A stretch of 64,000 nt of DNA, taken from contig NZ_JARWNX010000040.1 in assembly GCF_029868385.1 (NCBI RefSeq), forward strand, positions 186,001 to 250,000, read 5' to 3'. The position numbers and the translations under genes are program-made. The stretch is from Nocardia cyriacigeorgica. Lineage in GTDB: Bacteria; Actinomycetota; Actinomycetes; Mycobacteriales; Mycobacteriaceae. Under the pieces are notes generated by a model. The model was given only the letters and a program-made list of their open reading frames with translations. It searched no databases and was not told where the DNA came from. Shown piece by piece: positions 24,027-34,300 of the stretch. The number at the start of each line of letters is the position of its first letter. The first letter of the stretch is position 1.

Positions 24027-26030
24027 ATGTCAGACACCGCCCCACTGGTCACCGCCGCGGAGATCTCCCGGCTGGCCGGTGTCACCCGAGCTACTGTCAG
24101 CAACTGGCGCCGGCGGCATCCCGACTTCCCGTCTCCCGCGGGTGGCAGCGAGTCGCGGCCGGTGTTCGACCTCGGCGATGTCCGCAGCTGGTTGCGTGAG
24201 CACGGGGTGGAATCGGCGGAATCACCACTGCGGGAATTGCGCACCCTGCTCCGTGCTCATGTCGCGCCGCAGGACATCCCCAGGCTGCTGGACGAGCTCG
24301 CCGCCGCAGGCGAGGACAACGCCGCGCGTGGCGATTCGGAGATCATGCGGACGATGCGGGCCGCGGTGGCGGATGCGGGCATCGCGCAAACGGTGGAGGC
24401 GCTGGCCGAACGTGGTCTGGAGGAAGGCCCGACGACTGGCGTCTACCGCACACCGGATGCGGTCGCGGATCTGATGGCCGAGCTGGCGCGCCCAGGGGCG
24501 GATGCCGTCATCGGCCGGGTGCTGGATCCGGCGTGCGGTAGCGGCAGCCTGCTGGCCGCGGCCGCCCGGTTCGGCGCTCAGGCGTGTTTCGGCCAAGACA
24601 TTCTTGCGGTGCAGGCACAGCGCGCCGCCATGCTGTTATCGGTCGATGCCCCGGACACCGAGGTCACCGTCCGCGCGGGCGACAGCCTCCTTGCCGATGC
24701 GTTCGCTGGCGTGGACGTGGATGCGGTCCTGAGTAATCCGCCGTATCAGCAGCGTGATTGGGGTGCCGACGACCTGTCCCTCGACCCCCGATGGAAATAC
24801 GGGGTGCCCGCACGGGGCGAATCGGAGCTGGCCTGGGTGCAGCATGCGCTGGCGCATCTGCGGCCAGGTGGTACCGGTGTGCTGCTGCTACCGCCGGCGG
24901 TCGCCTCGCGTGGCTCCGGCCGCCGAATCCGCGGTGAGTTGTTGCGTCAGGGTGCGCTGCGCGCGGTCATCGGATTACCGGCGGGCGCCGCCCCGCCACG
25001 GCAGCTGGGCCTGCATCTGTGGGTGCTGCGCGGGCCCGACGGCAGCGGTGCCGCCGACGTGCTGTTCATCGACGCGACTACCCGCGATTCGGCGGTCGAT
25101 CATGCGGGGGAGTGGAAGGAGCTGTCGGAGACCATCGCCGAATCCTGGCGCGCATTCGACCGCGGTGATATCGAATCCGCCGCCATCGCCGATGTAGCGG
25201 CTGTGGTGCGGGTGATGGACGTGCTCGACGAGGACGTGGACCTGACGCCCGGACGATATGTCCGGGCGGCGGTCGATGCTGCCCGGACGGTGGACGCGGT
25301 CGAGACCACCGTGGTCGACTTGGCGGGCGATATCGCGGCACTGCGCGGTGCGTTCGACGAGCTCCCGGAGCTGACCGGCGTCGAAGAGCGGGCGTGGCGC
25401 ACGGCGACGGTCGCCGATCTCGACAAGGGCGGCGCGCTGCGAGTGCTCGCCTACCGTTCGCGTGAGGAAGCCGGGCCGGTGGCCGAATCCGATCTGGGCA
25501 GGCCGGTGCTGACCGGCCGCGACCTCGTCACCGGCGCCCCGCCGTCCGGGGTGGTCGATGCGGAGTGGTCTGGCTCGGTGGTCGTGGTCGAAGTCGGTGA
25601 TGTGGTGATTCCGCAGTTGCGCGGTACCCGCGACGGTCAGCTCGGCGCGCGAGTCGCCGACTCCGGCGATGCGGGTGCGGTGCTCGGGCCGAATGTCTTC
25701 CTGCTGCGTCCGGACCCGACCCGGGTCGATCCCTGGTTCCTCGCCGGATTCGCCGCCGGACCCGACAATGCCGCCGCCATGGTCGGCGCGACCACGATCC
25801 GGGTCATCCCCAGCCGCCTGCGCATCCCGCTGCTGCCAATGGAACAGCAACAGCGCTATGGCGCGGCCTTCCGGCAGTTGCACCGATTACGCACAACCGC
25901 CCGCCGCGCCGACGCCACCGCGGGCAGACTGACCGAACTGATCACCGCCGGCCTCACAGTCGGCGCACTCGAACCACAGAAGCACTCCGCCGATACCGCG
26001 GAAACCACCTCTCGGAAAGGTAGGAAGTGA
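24027..26030 (+). CDS. N6-adenine DNA methylase with N-terminal HTH and C-terminal target-recognition-like region
   Basis: 667 residues from ATG 24027, preceded by GAGGAGG. Residues 1-60 are an HTH (TAAEISRLAGVTRATVSNWR) of the AlpA/MerR-like kind. The SAM-binding motif DPACGSGSLL lies near residue 166 and catalytic NPPY near 236, as in type I HsdM proteins. The C-terminal third (VVIPQLRGTRDGQLGARVAD, RVIPSRLRIPLLPMEQQQRY) resembles the end of a specificity subunit, so modification and target recognition may be fused. The stop overlaps the hsdM start (GTGA). A second, complete M subunit next to it is unusual. An in-frame start at 23967 lies in the AT-rich control region. Confidence 0.85.
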   Translation: MSDTAPLVTAAEISRLAGVTRATVSNWRRRHPDFPSPAGGSESRPVFDLGDVRSWLREHGVESAESPLRELRTLLRAHVAPQDIPRLLDELAAAGEDNAARGDSEIMRTMRAAVADAGIAQTVEALAERGLEEGPTTGVYRTPDAVADLMAELARPGADAVIGRVLDPACGSGSLLAAAARFGAQACFGQDILAVQAQRAAMLLSVDAPDTEVTVRAGDSLLADAFAGVDVDAVLSNPPYQQRDWGADDLSLDPRWKYGVPARGESELAWVQHALAHLRPGGTGVLLLPPAVASRGSGRRIRGELLRQGALRAVIGLPAGAAPPRQLGLHLWVLRGPDGSGAADVLFIDATTRDSAVDHAGEWKELSETIAESWRAFDRGDIESAAIADVAAVVRVMDVLDEDVDLTPGRYVRAAVDAARTVDAVETTVVDLAGDIAALRGAFDELPELTGVEERAWRTATVADLDKGGALRVLAYRSREEAGPVAESDLGRPVLTGRDLVTGAPPSGVVDAEWSGSVVVVEVGDVVIPQLRGTRDGQLGARVADSGDAGAVLGPNVFLLRPDPTRVDPWFLAGFAAGPDNAAAMVGATTIRVIPSRLRIPLLPMEQQQRYGAAFRQLHRLRTTARRADATAGRLTELITAGLTVGALEPQKHSADTAETTSRKGRK

Positions 26031-28018
26031 ACACCAATAAGCACACCGAGCTGGCCAACCACGCATGGTCGGTCGCCGATCTGCTGCGTGGGGATTACAA
26101 GCAGTCCGACTACGGCAAGGTGATTCTGCCGTTCACCGTGTTGCGAAGGCTGGAGTGTGTGCTGGAGCCGACGCGGGAGAAGGTGCTCGCGGTGGTGGAG
26201 GCGCGCAAGGGCAGCGATCTGGATCTGGATCCGTTCCTGAAGAAGGCTTCCGGTGTCCGCTTCTACAACGTCACGCCGCTGACCTTGAAGTCCATCTTGT
26301 CCGATCCGGGACAGGTGGCGAAGAACATGACCAACTATGTCGGCGGGTTCTCCGATAACGCCCGCGAGGTGCTGGAGAAGTACGAATTCGCCCAGCAGAT
26401 CAAGCGGCTCGACGGTGCGGGCCTGCTGTATCAGGTGATCGGCAAGTTCGCTGATCTGGATCTGCATCCCGAACGGGTCTCCAACCACAATATGGGCTAC
26501 GTGTTCGAGGAGCTGATCCGGCGTTTCGCGGAACAGTCCAATGAGACCGCCGGTGAGCATTTCACCCCGCGGGAGGTCATCGAACTCATGGTGAACCTGC
26601 TGATCGCGCCCGATGTCGACCTGGTCGGCACCCCTGGCGTGACGCGCAAGGTGCTCGACCCCGCCTGCGGTACCGGTGGCATGCTCAGCGCCGCCGAGGA
26701 ACACATCAAGGACCTGAATCCGCATGCGCGCGTGGAGGTCTACGGTCAGGAACTGAACCCCGAATCATGGGCGATCTGCCGTTCGGACCTGATGATCAAA
26801 GACCAGGATCCGGACAATATCGTCTTCGGCAACTCCTTCAGCGACGATGGCCACAAACACCTGCGCGCCGACTACCTACTGGCCAATCCGCCGTTCGGGG
26901 TGGAGTGGAAGAAGGTCAAGGAAGCCGTCGAATGGGAGCACAAGAACCTCGGCGACGCCGGCCGTTTCGGCGCCGGCCTGCCCCGCATCAATGACGGCTC
27001 CCTGCTGTTCTTGCAGCACATGATCTCCAAGATGAAGCCCGTCGGCCCCGACGGTGGCGGTAGCCGCATCGCCATCGTCTTCAACGGTTCACCACTGTTC
27101 ACCGGTGCCGCCGAATCCGGTGAATCCAATATCCGCCGCTGGATCATCGAAAACGACTGGCTCGAAGCCATTGTCGCCCTGCCGGATCAGTTGTTCTACA
27201 ACACCGGCATCTCCACCTACTTCTGGATCCTCAGCAACCGCAAGTCTGCTGAGCACCGGGGCAAAGTGGTGCTGCTCGACGCGCGCGACTACTGGGAGAA
27301 GATGCGCAAATCTCTCGGCGACAAGCGCAAGTACGTCGGCAAGGAGCAGATCGACGAGATCACCCGCCTCTACCGCGACGCCATCGACGTCGCCGCCGAC
27401 CCCGACCACCCCCTGCACAGCAAGGTGAAGGTCTTCGCCAACAGCGATTTCGGCTACCAGCGCATCACCGTCGAACGCCCCCTGCGCCTGCGCTTCGAAC
27501 TCACCGCGGAAGCCCTCGACCAGCTCGCTGCCTCAGCGCCCGTTCGCAAGCAGTACACCGACCCCACCGTCTTTACCGACCTACTGCGCCCGCTGGTCGG
27601 CTCGACCTGGAAAACCAAGGCCGACGCCATCACCGCGCTGAAAGACGCGGTGGCCGGTGCCGGCGAACCCTGGCCCACCGGCGCACCCTTCGCCAAAGCC
27701 TTCCGCGACGCCCTCGGCGTCCGCGACCCCGAAGGTGAGCTCCAGCTCGTCAAGGGTTCTCCCGAACCCGACACCGAACTGCGGGACTACGAGAACGTGC
27801 CCCTCGAAGAGGACGTGAACGAATACCTCGCCCGCGAGGTGCTCCCGCACGTACCCGACGCGTGGATCGACTACAGCAAGACGAAGATCGGGTACGAGAT
27901 CCCGTTCACCCGCCACTTCTACGTGTACACGCCGCCGCGTCCGCTAGAGGAGATCGATGCGGAGTTGAAGGCGTTGGAGGCGGAGATTCAGGAGTTGTTG
28001 GGGGAGGTTACGCAGTGA
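26027..28018 (+). CDS. hsdM: type I restriction-modification methyltransferase subunit HsdM
   Basis: 663 residues from the GTG at 26027, with GGAAAGG upstream and a GTGA overlap with the previous stop. N-terminal HsdM helical region (HAWSVADLLRGDYKQSDYGK), SAM motif KVLDPACGTGGMLSAAE near residue 209, catalytic NPPFGVEWKK near 286, and the family blocks FVFNGSPLFTG-like (IAIVFNGSPLFTGAAESGES) and YFWILSNRK. It methylates adenine in the bipartite site chosen by HsdS and supplies two subunits to the M2S or R2M2S complex. It is longer than the enterobacterial enzyme because of a C-terminal extension of about 120 residues. Confidence 0.93.
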   Translation: MNTNKHTELANHAWSVADLLRGDYKQSDYGKVILPFTVLRRLECVLEPTREKVLAVVEARKGSDLDLDPFLKKASGVRFYNVTPLTLKSILSDPGQVAKNMTNYVGGFSDNAREVLEKYEFAQQIKRLDGAGLLYQVIGKFADLDLHPERVSNHNMGYVFEELIRRFAEQSNETAGEHFTPREVIELMVNLLIAPDVDLVGTPGVTRKVLDPACGTGGMLSAAEEHIKDLNPHARVEVYGQELNPESWAICRSDLMIKDQDPDNIVFGNSFSDDGHKHLRADYLLANPPFGVEWKKVKEAVEWEHKNLGDAGRFGAGLPRINDGSLLFLQHMISKMKPVGPDGGGSRIAIVFNGSPLFTGAAESGESNIRRWIIENDWLEAIVALPDQLFYNTGISTYFWILSNRKSAEHRGKVVLLDARDYWEKMRKSLGDKRKYVGKEQIDEITRLYRDAIDVAADPDHPLHSKVKVFANSDFGYQRITVERPLRLRFELTAEALDQLAASAPVRKQYTDPTVFTDLLRPLVGSTWKTKADAITALKDAVAGAGEPWPTGAPFAKAFRDALGVRDPEGELQLVKGSPEPDTELRDYENVPLEEDVNEYLAREVLPHVPDAWIDYSKTKIGYEIPFTRHFYVYTPPRPLEEIDAELKALEAEIQELLGEVTQ

Positions 28019-29244
28019 GTAAGGTCCGGCTGCGGCATCTTGCGCAAATTAACCCTCCGACTCCTGCGTTCGACCGTTTAGGTGCCGAGGAAGAATTGAC
28101 ATTCCTGCCGATGGAGGCGGTATGGCCTGGCTCCTGGCGGGAGCTGAGTAGAAGGCGCACCAAAGCCGCAGTCGCAACGGGGTTCACAAGATTTCAAGAC
28201 GGAGACGTCCTGGTTCCAAAGATTACGCCTACGTTCGAGGCTGGCCGCGCCGTGTTGGTTGATGGCCTCCAGAACGGTGCCGGTGCAGGTACAACCGAGC
28301 TGCACGTCCTCCGTGCTGCCAGAGAAATTGATCCTCGGTTCCTGCTGTACCTAGTCAACACCCATCAGTTCCTGAAGCTGGGTGAGGCAGAAATGTACGG
28401 TGTTGCCGGTCAACAGCGCGTGCCGGATTCGTTTCTGAGGGATCTGGATGTTGCGCTGCTCCCACTCGAGGAGCAGCGCCGCATCGCCGACTTCCTCGAC
28501 GCCGAAACCTCCCGCATCGACCGGCTTGTTTTTCTAGGCATGAGGTCCATTAAGGGGCTGGAAGAGCGGGGGGACGCCATAGTTGATCGAGAGGTCCTCC
28601 AGTCTTCAAGCTCGACGACGAAGCTATTCTACGGGTTGTCGGTACTTAGGGATGGAACGCATCAGCCGCCGCAGCGTACTGCATCAGGCGTTCGATTTCT
28701 TACAGCCCGTAACGTATCGACCGGAGTTTTGCGGACTACTGAATTCGATAGTTTCGTCAGCGAGGAAGATGCCGCGTCTCTAGAGAAGTCATTTGAAGTT
28801 ATCCCAGGTGATATTCTTCTTTCGGTTAAGGGGACAGTTGGAGCGTGCGCGATTGTGCCAGTTGGATTCGGCCGGGTGGTCCTGGATCGAAATGTGGCGC
28901 TCCTTCGAGTCGTAGACGGGGCATCGAGTCTATGGCTCACGTATGTACTGCGGTCGCGATTTGTTCAGGACCAAATGCGGATATCCATCACAGCAGCTGC
29001 GCAACCCGGGCTCCCATTGGGCGTAATTCGTCAGCTGCGTGTTCCGGATGTTGAATTTAGTATGCAACATTCGTTGGCTAATCGAGTAGCGATGGTCTGG
29101 GAGGATCTTGCCAACTTGCGTGCCGCGATCGAGAGGCGGAACCGGCTCCTCTCCGAACGCCGCCAGTCCCTAATCACCGCCGCCGTAACCGGCCAATTCG
29201 ACGTATCAACCGCCAGCGGCCGAAACGCAACCCAGGGGGTATAA
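28015..29244 (+). CDS. hsdS: type I restriction-modification specificity subunit HsdS
   Basis: 409 residues from GTG 28015 (VSKVRLRHLAQINPP), overlapping hsdM by 4 bases. Two target-recognition domains are each followed by a conserved helix: LPLEEQRRIADFLDAETSRI at the centre and RRNRLLSERRQSLITAAVTG at the end. The DNA is noticeably more AT-rich than hsdM and hsdR, especially in the second recognition domain (about 28,600-29,100), as expected for specificity genes exchanged between strains. The recognition sequence cannot be read from it. Confidence 0.9.
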   Translation: MSKVRLRHLAQINPPTPAFDRLGAEEELTFLPMEAVWPGSWRELSRRRTKAAVATGFTRFQDGDVLVPKITPTFEAGRAVLVDGLQNGAGAGTTELHVLRAAREIDPRFLLYLVNTHQFLKLGEAEMYGVAGQQRVPDSFLRDLDVALLPLEEQRRIADFLDAETSRIDRLVFLGMRSIKGLEERGDAIVDREVLQSSSSTTKLFYGLSVLRDGTHQPPQRTASGVRFLTARNVSTGVLRTTEFDSFVSEEDAASLEKSFEVIPGDILLSVKGTVGACAIVPVGFGRVVLDRNVALLRVVDGASSLWLTYVLRSRFVQDQMRISITAAAQPGLPLGVIRQLRVPDVEFSMQHSLANRVAMVWEDLANLRAAIERRNRLLSERRQSLITAAVTGQFDVSTASGRNATQGV

Positions 29245-29247
29245 CCG

Positions 29248-29318
29248 CAATGAGCCCGGTCCATGACGAACTCACCTTCGGCGACTCCATCGTCGCCGCC
29301 ATGCTCGGCAACGGTTGG
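29248..29318 (+). repeat. 71-bp direct repeat of the hsdR 5' end, copy 1
   Basis: Identical to 31251-31321 except one base (g29308 versus a31311). It starts caatgagccc, two bases before the ATG, and ends at acggttgg. The two copies are 2,003 bp apart and bracket the AlbA-like gene. Confidence 0.95.
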
Positions 29319-29423
29319 CGTGAGAGCATCGCGCGGCGCAATCCCGAGTTCGGCGTGGACCGGGGCGAATCGCCCGTCCTCGACTGCGGCTGCGTCCTCC
29401 TTCGCCAGCAACTTGCTCACTAA
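29250..29423 (+). pseudogene. truncated 5' copy of hsdR
   Basis: ATG 29250 starts six bases after the hsdS stop, where hsdR would normally begin. The product MSPVHDELTFGDSIVAAML then NGWRESIARRNPEFGVDRGE matches HsdR's MSPVHDELTFGDSIVAAML and RPELGLDLGE, so divergent homology reaches beyond the 71-bp repeat. A TAA at 29421 ends it after 57 codons. It is best read as a relic of an earlier hsdR displaced by the block that carries the AlbA-like gene and the present hsdR. Confidence 0.8.
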
Positions 29424-29431
29424 CATGACCA

Positions 29432-29443
29432 CTAGCATGCTAG
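29432..29443. promoter_or_regulatory. 12-bp palindrome CTAGCATGCTAG, likely operator
   Basis: A perfect palindrome centred 50 bp before the AlbA-like gene, with further TTGCTA and TAGC pieces just after it. It sits in the promoter-sized gap (29424-29486), the only AT-enriched stretch nearby. A repressor site for this accessory gene is the simplest reading. Confidence 0.55.
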
Positions 29444-29486
29444 CTTGCTACCACGTGAGCATGTTGCCGAGCGGAGGAGTGCCGCG

Positions 29487-31256
29487 ATGAGCGTGACCGA
29501 CCTGGACGAGATGGTCGCCTTTCTCCGGTCCGTCGGTCGCGATGACGCCGATGTCGAGGTCAAGAAGGCGGCGGGTGGAATGCCGCGCAGTGTGCGCGAC
29601 ACGTTGTCGGCGTTCGCGAACACTCGCGGTGGGCTGATCGTGCTGGGGTTGGATGAGGAGTCCGGGTTCGCGGCGACAGGTGTGGCCGACGCGGGGAAGA
29701 TGTCCGCCGACCTCGCTGCCGTCTGTGCCGAGATGGAGCCGCCACTGCGGCCGGTGATCCAGGCGGTGCCGTTCGAGGAGGTCACGCTGGTGATCGCCGA
29801 GGTCCCCGAACTGCTGCGGGAACAGAAGCCGTGCTTCTACCGGGGCGCGGGGATCGTCAACGGCAGTTTCGTGCGGGTCGGTGACAGCGATCGCCGGATG
29901 ACCAGCTACGAGGTGCAGCTGATGCTCGCCAACCGCGGGCAGCCACGCCACGACGAGGAGCCGGTGCCCGGCACCGGTATCGACGATCTGAACCCGGCAG
30001 CGGTGTCGGCGTTGCTCGACCGGCTGCGCAAGTCCCGGCCGCACGCCTACGCCGGGCTCGACGATCACGATGTGTTGCGCCGGATGCGGGTGCTGGTGCG
30101 GTCCGGCGACGGCGAGGCGCTCTCGGTGGCCGGGTTGCTCGCGCTCGGCGGGGTTCCGCAGGAGCAATTCCCGCAACTGGCACTGACCTTCGTCCACTAC
30201 CCGACCCCCGACGGTGCCGAACTCGACACCGGGGTGCGGTACCTCGATTCGATCGTCGCGGAAGGGCCGATCCCGATCATGGTGCAGGACACCATGCAGG
30301 CCTTGCGCCGGAATATGAAGCGCCGGGCGGTCATCAGCGGGGTCGGCCGGCAAGACGTCTGGGAATACCCGGAGGTCGCGTTGCGTGAAGCCGTGGTCAA
30401 CGCCCTCGTTCATCGAGATCTGTCGCCGGATTCGCGTGGCACCCAGGTGCAGGTGGAGATGTATCCCGATCGCCTTGTGATCAGGAACCCCGGTGGTCTC
30501 TTCGGGCCCGTTACCGTCGACCATCTGGGTGAGGAGGGCGCCTCATCAGCCCGTAATGCCACCCTGCTGCGGTTGTTACGTGATGTGGTGCTGCCCGAGG
30601 ACGGGCGGCCGGTGTGCGAGAACATCGGTTCCGGTATCCGGACCATGGTGCGTTCGCTGCGCGCGGCCGGGATGCGCGCGCCGGAGTTTCGCGATCGGAT
30701 CGCCCAGTTCTCGGTCATCTTCCCGAATCATTCGCTGCTCGGCGCCGAGGTGGTCGGCTGGATCGAAGGTCTCGGTGCGCGCGAGCTCACCGAGAGCCAA
30801 TGCCTGTGCCTGGCCGTCCTGCGCGATGGTGGGTTCCTGGACAACTCGGGGTATCGACGGGTAACCGGCGTTGATTCACGGGTGGCGACCACCGAACTCC
30901 AAGACCTCGTCTCGCGCGGATTGGTCGCCCGCGAGGGAACCGGACGGTGGACGCGGTACCAACTCGCGCCCACCGCCACCCCAAACTCCACATCGGCGGC
31001 GCGGCGGGCCGACCGGCGCGCGGACATACTTACCGCTATCGGAGCCGCGGAACTGACCCGTGCGCAGATCGCGGCCCGAACCCACTTGCCGGACAGCACC
31101 ACCAGACGGTGGCTGGCGACCCTGGTGGCAGACGGAGAGGTCGAGCAGATCGGCCGGCCCCGTAGCCCCAATGTCCGATATCGCCGAGTAACCCGACCGA
31201 CACGGTCCGGCCCGGCTGCGGCCGGTCACACACCCGACACCAAGGGGGAACAATGA
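29487..31256 (+). CDS. Schlafen/AlbA_2-domain ATP-binding protein inserted in the hsd operon
   Basis: 589 residues from ATG 29487, with GGAGGA 9 bases before it. The N-terminal AlbA_2 (Schlafen-type) domain is seen in VEVKKAAGGMPRSVRDTLSA then FANTRGGLIVLGLDEESGF. The middle has a GHKL-like ATPase region (ALREAVVNALVHRDLS, VIRNPGGLFGPVTVDHLGEE, ENIGSGIRTMVRSLRAAGMR). The C-terminus has winged-helix blocks (RAQIAARTHLPDSTTRRWLA). Proteins of this type accompany many restriction and defence loci; they may be regulators or nucleic-acid-acting factors. Its TGA overlaps the hsdR ATG (ATGA), so it is translationally tied to hsdR. Confidence 0.85.
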   Translation: MSVTDLDEMVAFLRSVGRDDADVEVKKAAGGMPRSVRDTLSAFANTRGGLIVLGLDEESGFAATGVADAGKMSADLAAVCAEMEPPLRPVIQAVPFEEVTLVIAEVPELLREQKPCFYRGAGIVNGSFVRVGDSDRRMTSYEVQLMLANRGQPRHDEEPVPGTGIDDLNPAAVSALLDRLRKSRPHAYAGLDDHDVLRRMRVLVRSGDGEALSVAGLLALGGVPQEQFPQLALTFVHYPTPDGAELDTGVRYLDSIVAEGPIPIMVQDTMQALRRNMKRRAVISGVGRQDVWEYPEVALREAVVNALVHRDLSPDSRGTQVQVEMYPDRLVIRNPGGLFGPVTVDHLGEEGASSARNATLLRLLRDVVLPEDGRPVCENIGSGIRTMVRSLRAAGMRAPEFRDRIAQFSVIFPNHSLLGAEVVGWIEGLGARELTESQCLCLAVLRDGGFLDNSGYRRVTGVDSRVATTELQDLVSRGLVAREGTGRWTRYQLAPTATPNSTSAARRADRRADILTAIGAAELTRAQIAARTHLPDSTTRRWLATLVADGEVEQIGRPRSPNVRYRRVTRPTRSGPAAAGHTPDTKGEQ

Positions 31257-31321
31257 GCCCGGTCCATGACGAACTCACCTTCGGCGACTCCATCGTCGCC
31301 GCCATGCTCGACAACGGTTGG
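31251..31321 (+). repeat. 71-bp direct repeat of the hsdR 5' end, copy 2
   Basis: Partner of 29248-29318, 70 of 71 bases identical. This copy is the functional start of hsdR. Confidence 0.95.
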
Positions 31322-34300
31322 CTCGCAGGCAATCCGCACGAGTACAGGCCCGAGCTCGGCTTGGATCTGGGCGAATTGCTCGCCTTCATCGGTGCGACGC
31401 AGCAGCAGGAGTGGGATGAGCTGGTCTCCTTCTACGGCGGCGATGAGCGGGCCGCCGAGCTCGGGTTCGCGAGGGCCGTGGATCAGCAGATCGGGCTCAA
31501 GGGGCTGATCGAGACCCTGCGGTCGGGGGTGAAGGATCGGGGAGTGCGGATCCGGCTGGCGTATTTCAAGCCGAATCTGGTGACTTCGCCGGATGATCTG
31601 CGGGACTACCGCGCCAATCGGCTGACGGTGGTACGCGAGTTGCCATACGCAACGAAGCAAGCCGACGCGAAGAATCGACTCGATCTGGCCTTGCTGCTCA
31701 ACGGGATTCCGGTGGCGACGGCCGAGTTGAAGAATCCGCTGACCGGGCAGACGGTGGAGCACGCGAAGGATCAGTATCGCAGTGAACGCGATCCCAGTGA
31801 GCTGATCTTCACCCGGCGGGTAATCGCGAACTTCGCTGTCGACCCGCATCTGGTGTTCGTGGCGACCCAGCTGAAGGTGAAGAAGACGCGGTTCTTGCCG
31901 TTCAATACCGGTTCGGAGGGGCCGGGCAAGGCCGGCGGTGCGGGAAACCCGGCGTCCACCATCGAGGGCAAGCATGCGACCGCGTATCTGTGGGAGCAGA
32001 TCTGGCATCCGGACAACTGGCTGGACCTGCTGGAACGGTTCGTGCACACCCACGAATCGAAAGGTCCCGGTGGGCGGGGCAGCCGCACGATCATCTTCCC
32101 GCGCTATCACCAGTGGGATGTGGTCAAGAAACTCACCGCGCATGCGTCCACGCACGGTGCGGGACACAACTATCTGGTGATGGCGTCGGCCGGGTCGGGC
32201 AAATCGAACACCATCGGCTGGCTGGCGCATCGGCTCACCGATCTGCACACTGCGGCCGATCCCGCCCAGCTCGATCCCGCGGCCGGGTTGACGCCGGGGA
32301 CACCGGTGTTCGACAAGGTCATCATCATCACCGACCGCCGCAATCTGGACAGTCAGCTGAGCGAAACGGTCGGTAGTTTTGAGCGGGTGCACGGCCTGGT
32401 CGTCAAGATCGACGACAAGCAGGGCGCGAAGTCTAAGCAGTTGGCCAAGGCGCTCACGCAGGGATCCGGCAAGATCATCACCGTCACCCTGCACACCTTC
32501 CCGGCGCTGCTGGATTTCCTGCGCCGTAATCCCACCGAACTGCGCGGCGGCAAGTTCGCGATCATCGTGGACGAGGCACATTCCTCACAGTCCGGTGATG
32601 CCGCGACCGCGGTGCGGGCGGCGCTGCGCGACCTGGGCCTGGATGCCGACGACGAAGAGGACGGCGCGACGGAGCTGAAGCTGGAACAGCGGCTGGACCG
32701 CAAGGCCGCCGAACGGGCGCAGGCAGCGAATCTGTCGTACTTCGCCTTCACCGCGACGCCTAAAGCCAAGACGCTCGAATCGTTCGGCACTCTCGACGGC
32801 GACCGCTACCGCCCCTTCCACACCTATTCGATGCGTCAGGCCATCGAGGAGGGCTTCATCCTCGACCCGCTGCGCAACTACGTCACCTACAAAACGTTCT
32901 ACCGCCTGGTCAACGAGAACCCCTCCGACCGCGAGGTGCCCGAATCCAAGGCCAAGACGATGCTGGCCCGGTTCGCGCTCACCCATCCCTCCACGGTCGT
33001 GCAGCAGGCGCAGGTGATCGTGGAGCACTTCGTCGAGCACACCCGCGATCTGCTCGGTGGGCGGGCAAAGGCCATGGTTGTCACCGATTCCCGCAAGAGC
33101 GCGGTCGCGATGGCGCGGGCCATCAAACGGCATCTGGCCGATATCGGCTACGACAAGAAGTATCCGGATATCGGTGTGCTGGTGGCCTTCTCGGGCCCGC
33201 TGGATTATGAAGGCGAGGAGACCACCGAATCCAAGGAGAACGGCGGCCTACCCGAATCCCAGCTGCCGAAGGCCTTCGCCTACACCCGCGCCGACGATCT
33301 CGCCACCCGATCCGGTGGTGCCGGACAACGCGAGTACCGCATCCTCGTGGTCGCCGAGAAATACCAGACCGGTTTCGATCAGCCGTTGCTCACCACCATG
33401 TACGTGAACAAGAAGCTGCACGGAATCGCCGCCGTGCAGACCTTGTCACGGCTCAACCGCACCCATGAACTGAAATCCCAATCCGATCTCGCCGTCCTCG
33501 ACTTCGCCAATGACGGCGAGGACATCCAGGAATCGTTTCGGCCCTACTACGAGCTGGCCGAGACAATGCCGACCGACCCGAACCTGTTGTATCTGGCGCA
33601 GACCAAGGTGATGGCCGCGCCGATACTCATCGAATCGGAGATGCGGGCGTTCGCCGATGCCTATCTGACCGCCGAACAGCAGGCTGCCGGATCGCAGTCG
33701 AAATGGCAGAAGCTGCACGCCGAGCTGTACCGGCACCTCCAGCCGGCGGTCGACCGGTTCGCGGCGCTGCTGCACAGCGATGAGGAATCGGATGTGGAGC
33801 TGGCCGAGCAGTTCCGGATCGAGCTGCGCGATTACGTCCGCAAGTACGGATTCTTAGCCCAGATCGTGCCGTATCAGGACGCCGAGCTGGAACTGCTGCA
33901 CCTGTACGGCAAGCATCTGCTGAACGTACTGCCGCGGCGTGCCGACGGTGGTGTGGACGTCGGGCAGGTCGATCTCAGCCACGTCCGGGTACAGCACATC
34001 GGCGATCTCGACCTCGGGCTCGCACCCGAGGGTCCGGCCACCCTGCGTGGGTTCGGTGAATCGGCTGCTGCGCCGAAGGAACCGGAGAAGTCACTGCTGT
34101 CGGAGCTGATCGAACAGCTCAACGAACGCTTCGGCACCGAATTCGACGAGGGTGATCTGGCCAAGCCGTATCAGGAGGCGCTGGCCGACCCGGAAGTCCA
34201 GCTGGCCGCCGTTGCCAACCGCAGCGAGGACGAATTCCAGGGCAAGTTCGTCGAAGTGTTCCAGGACAAGATGATGGAACACTTCGACACCGTCGCCGAT

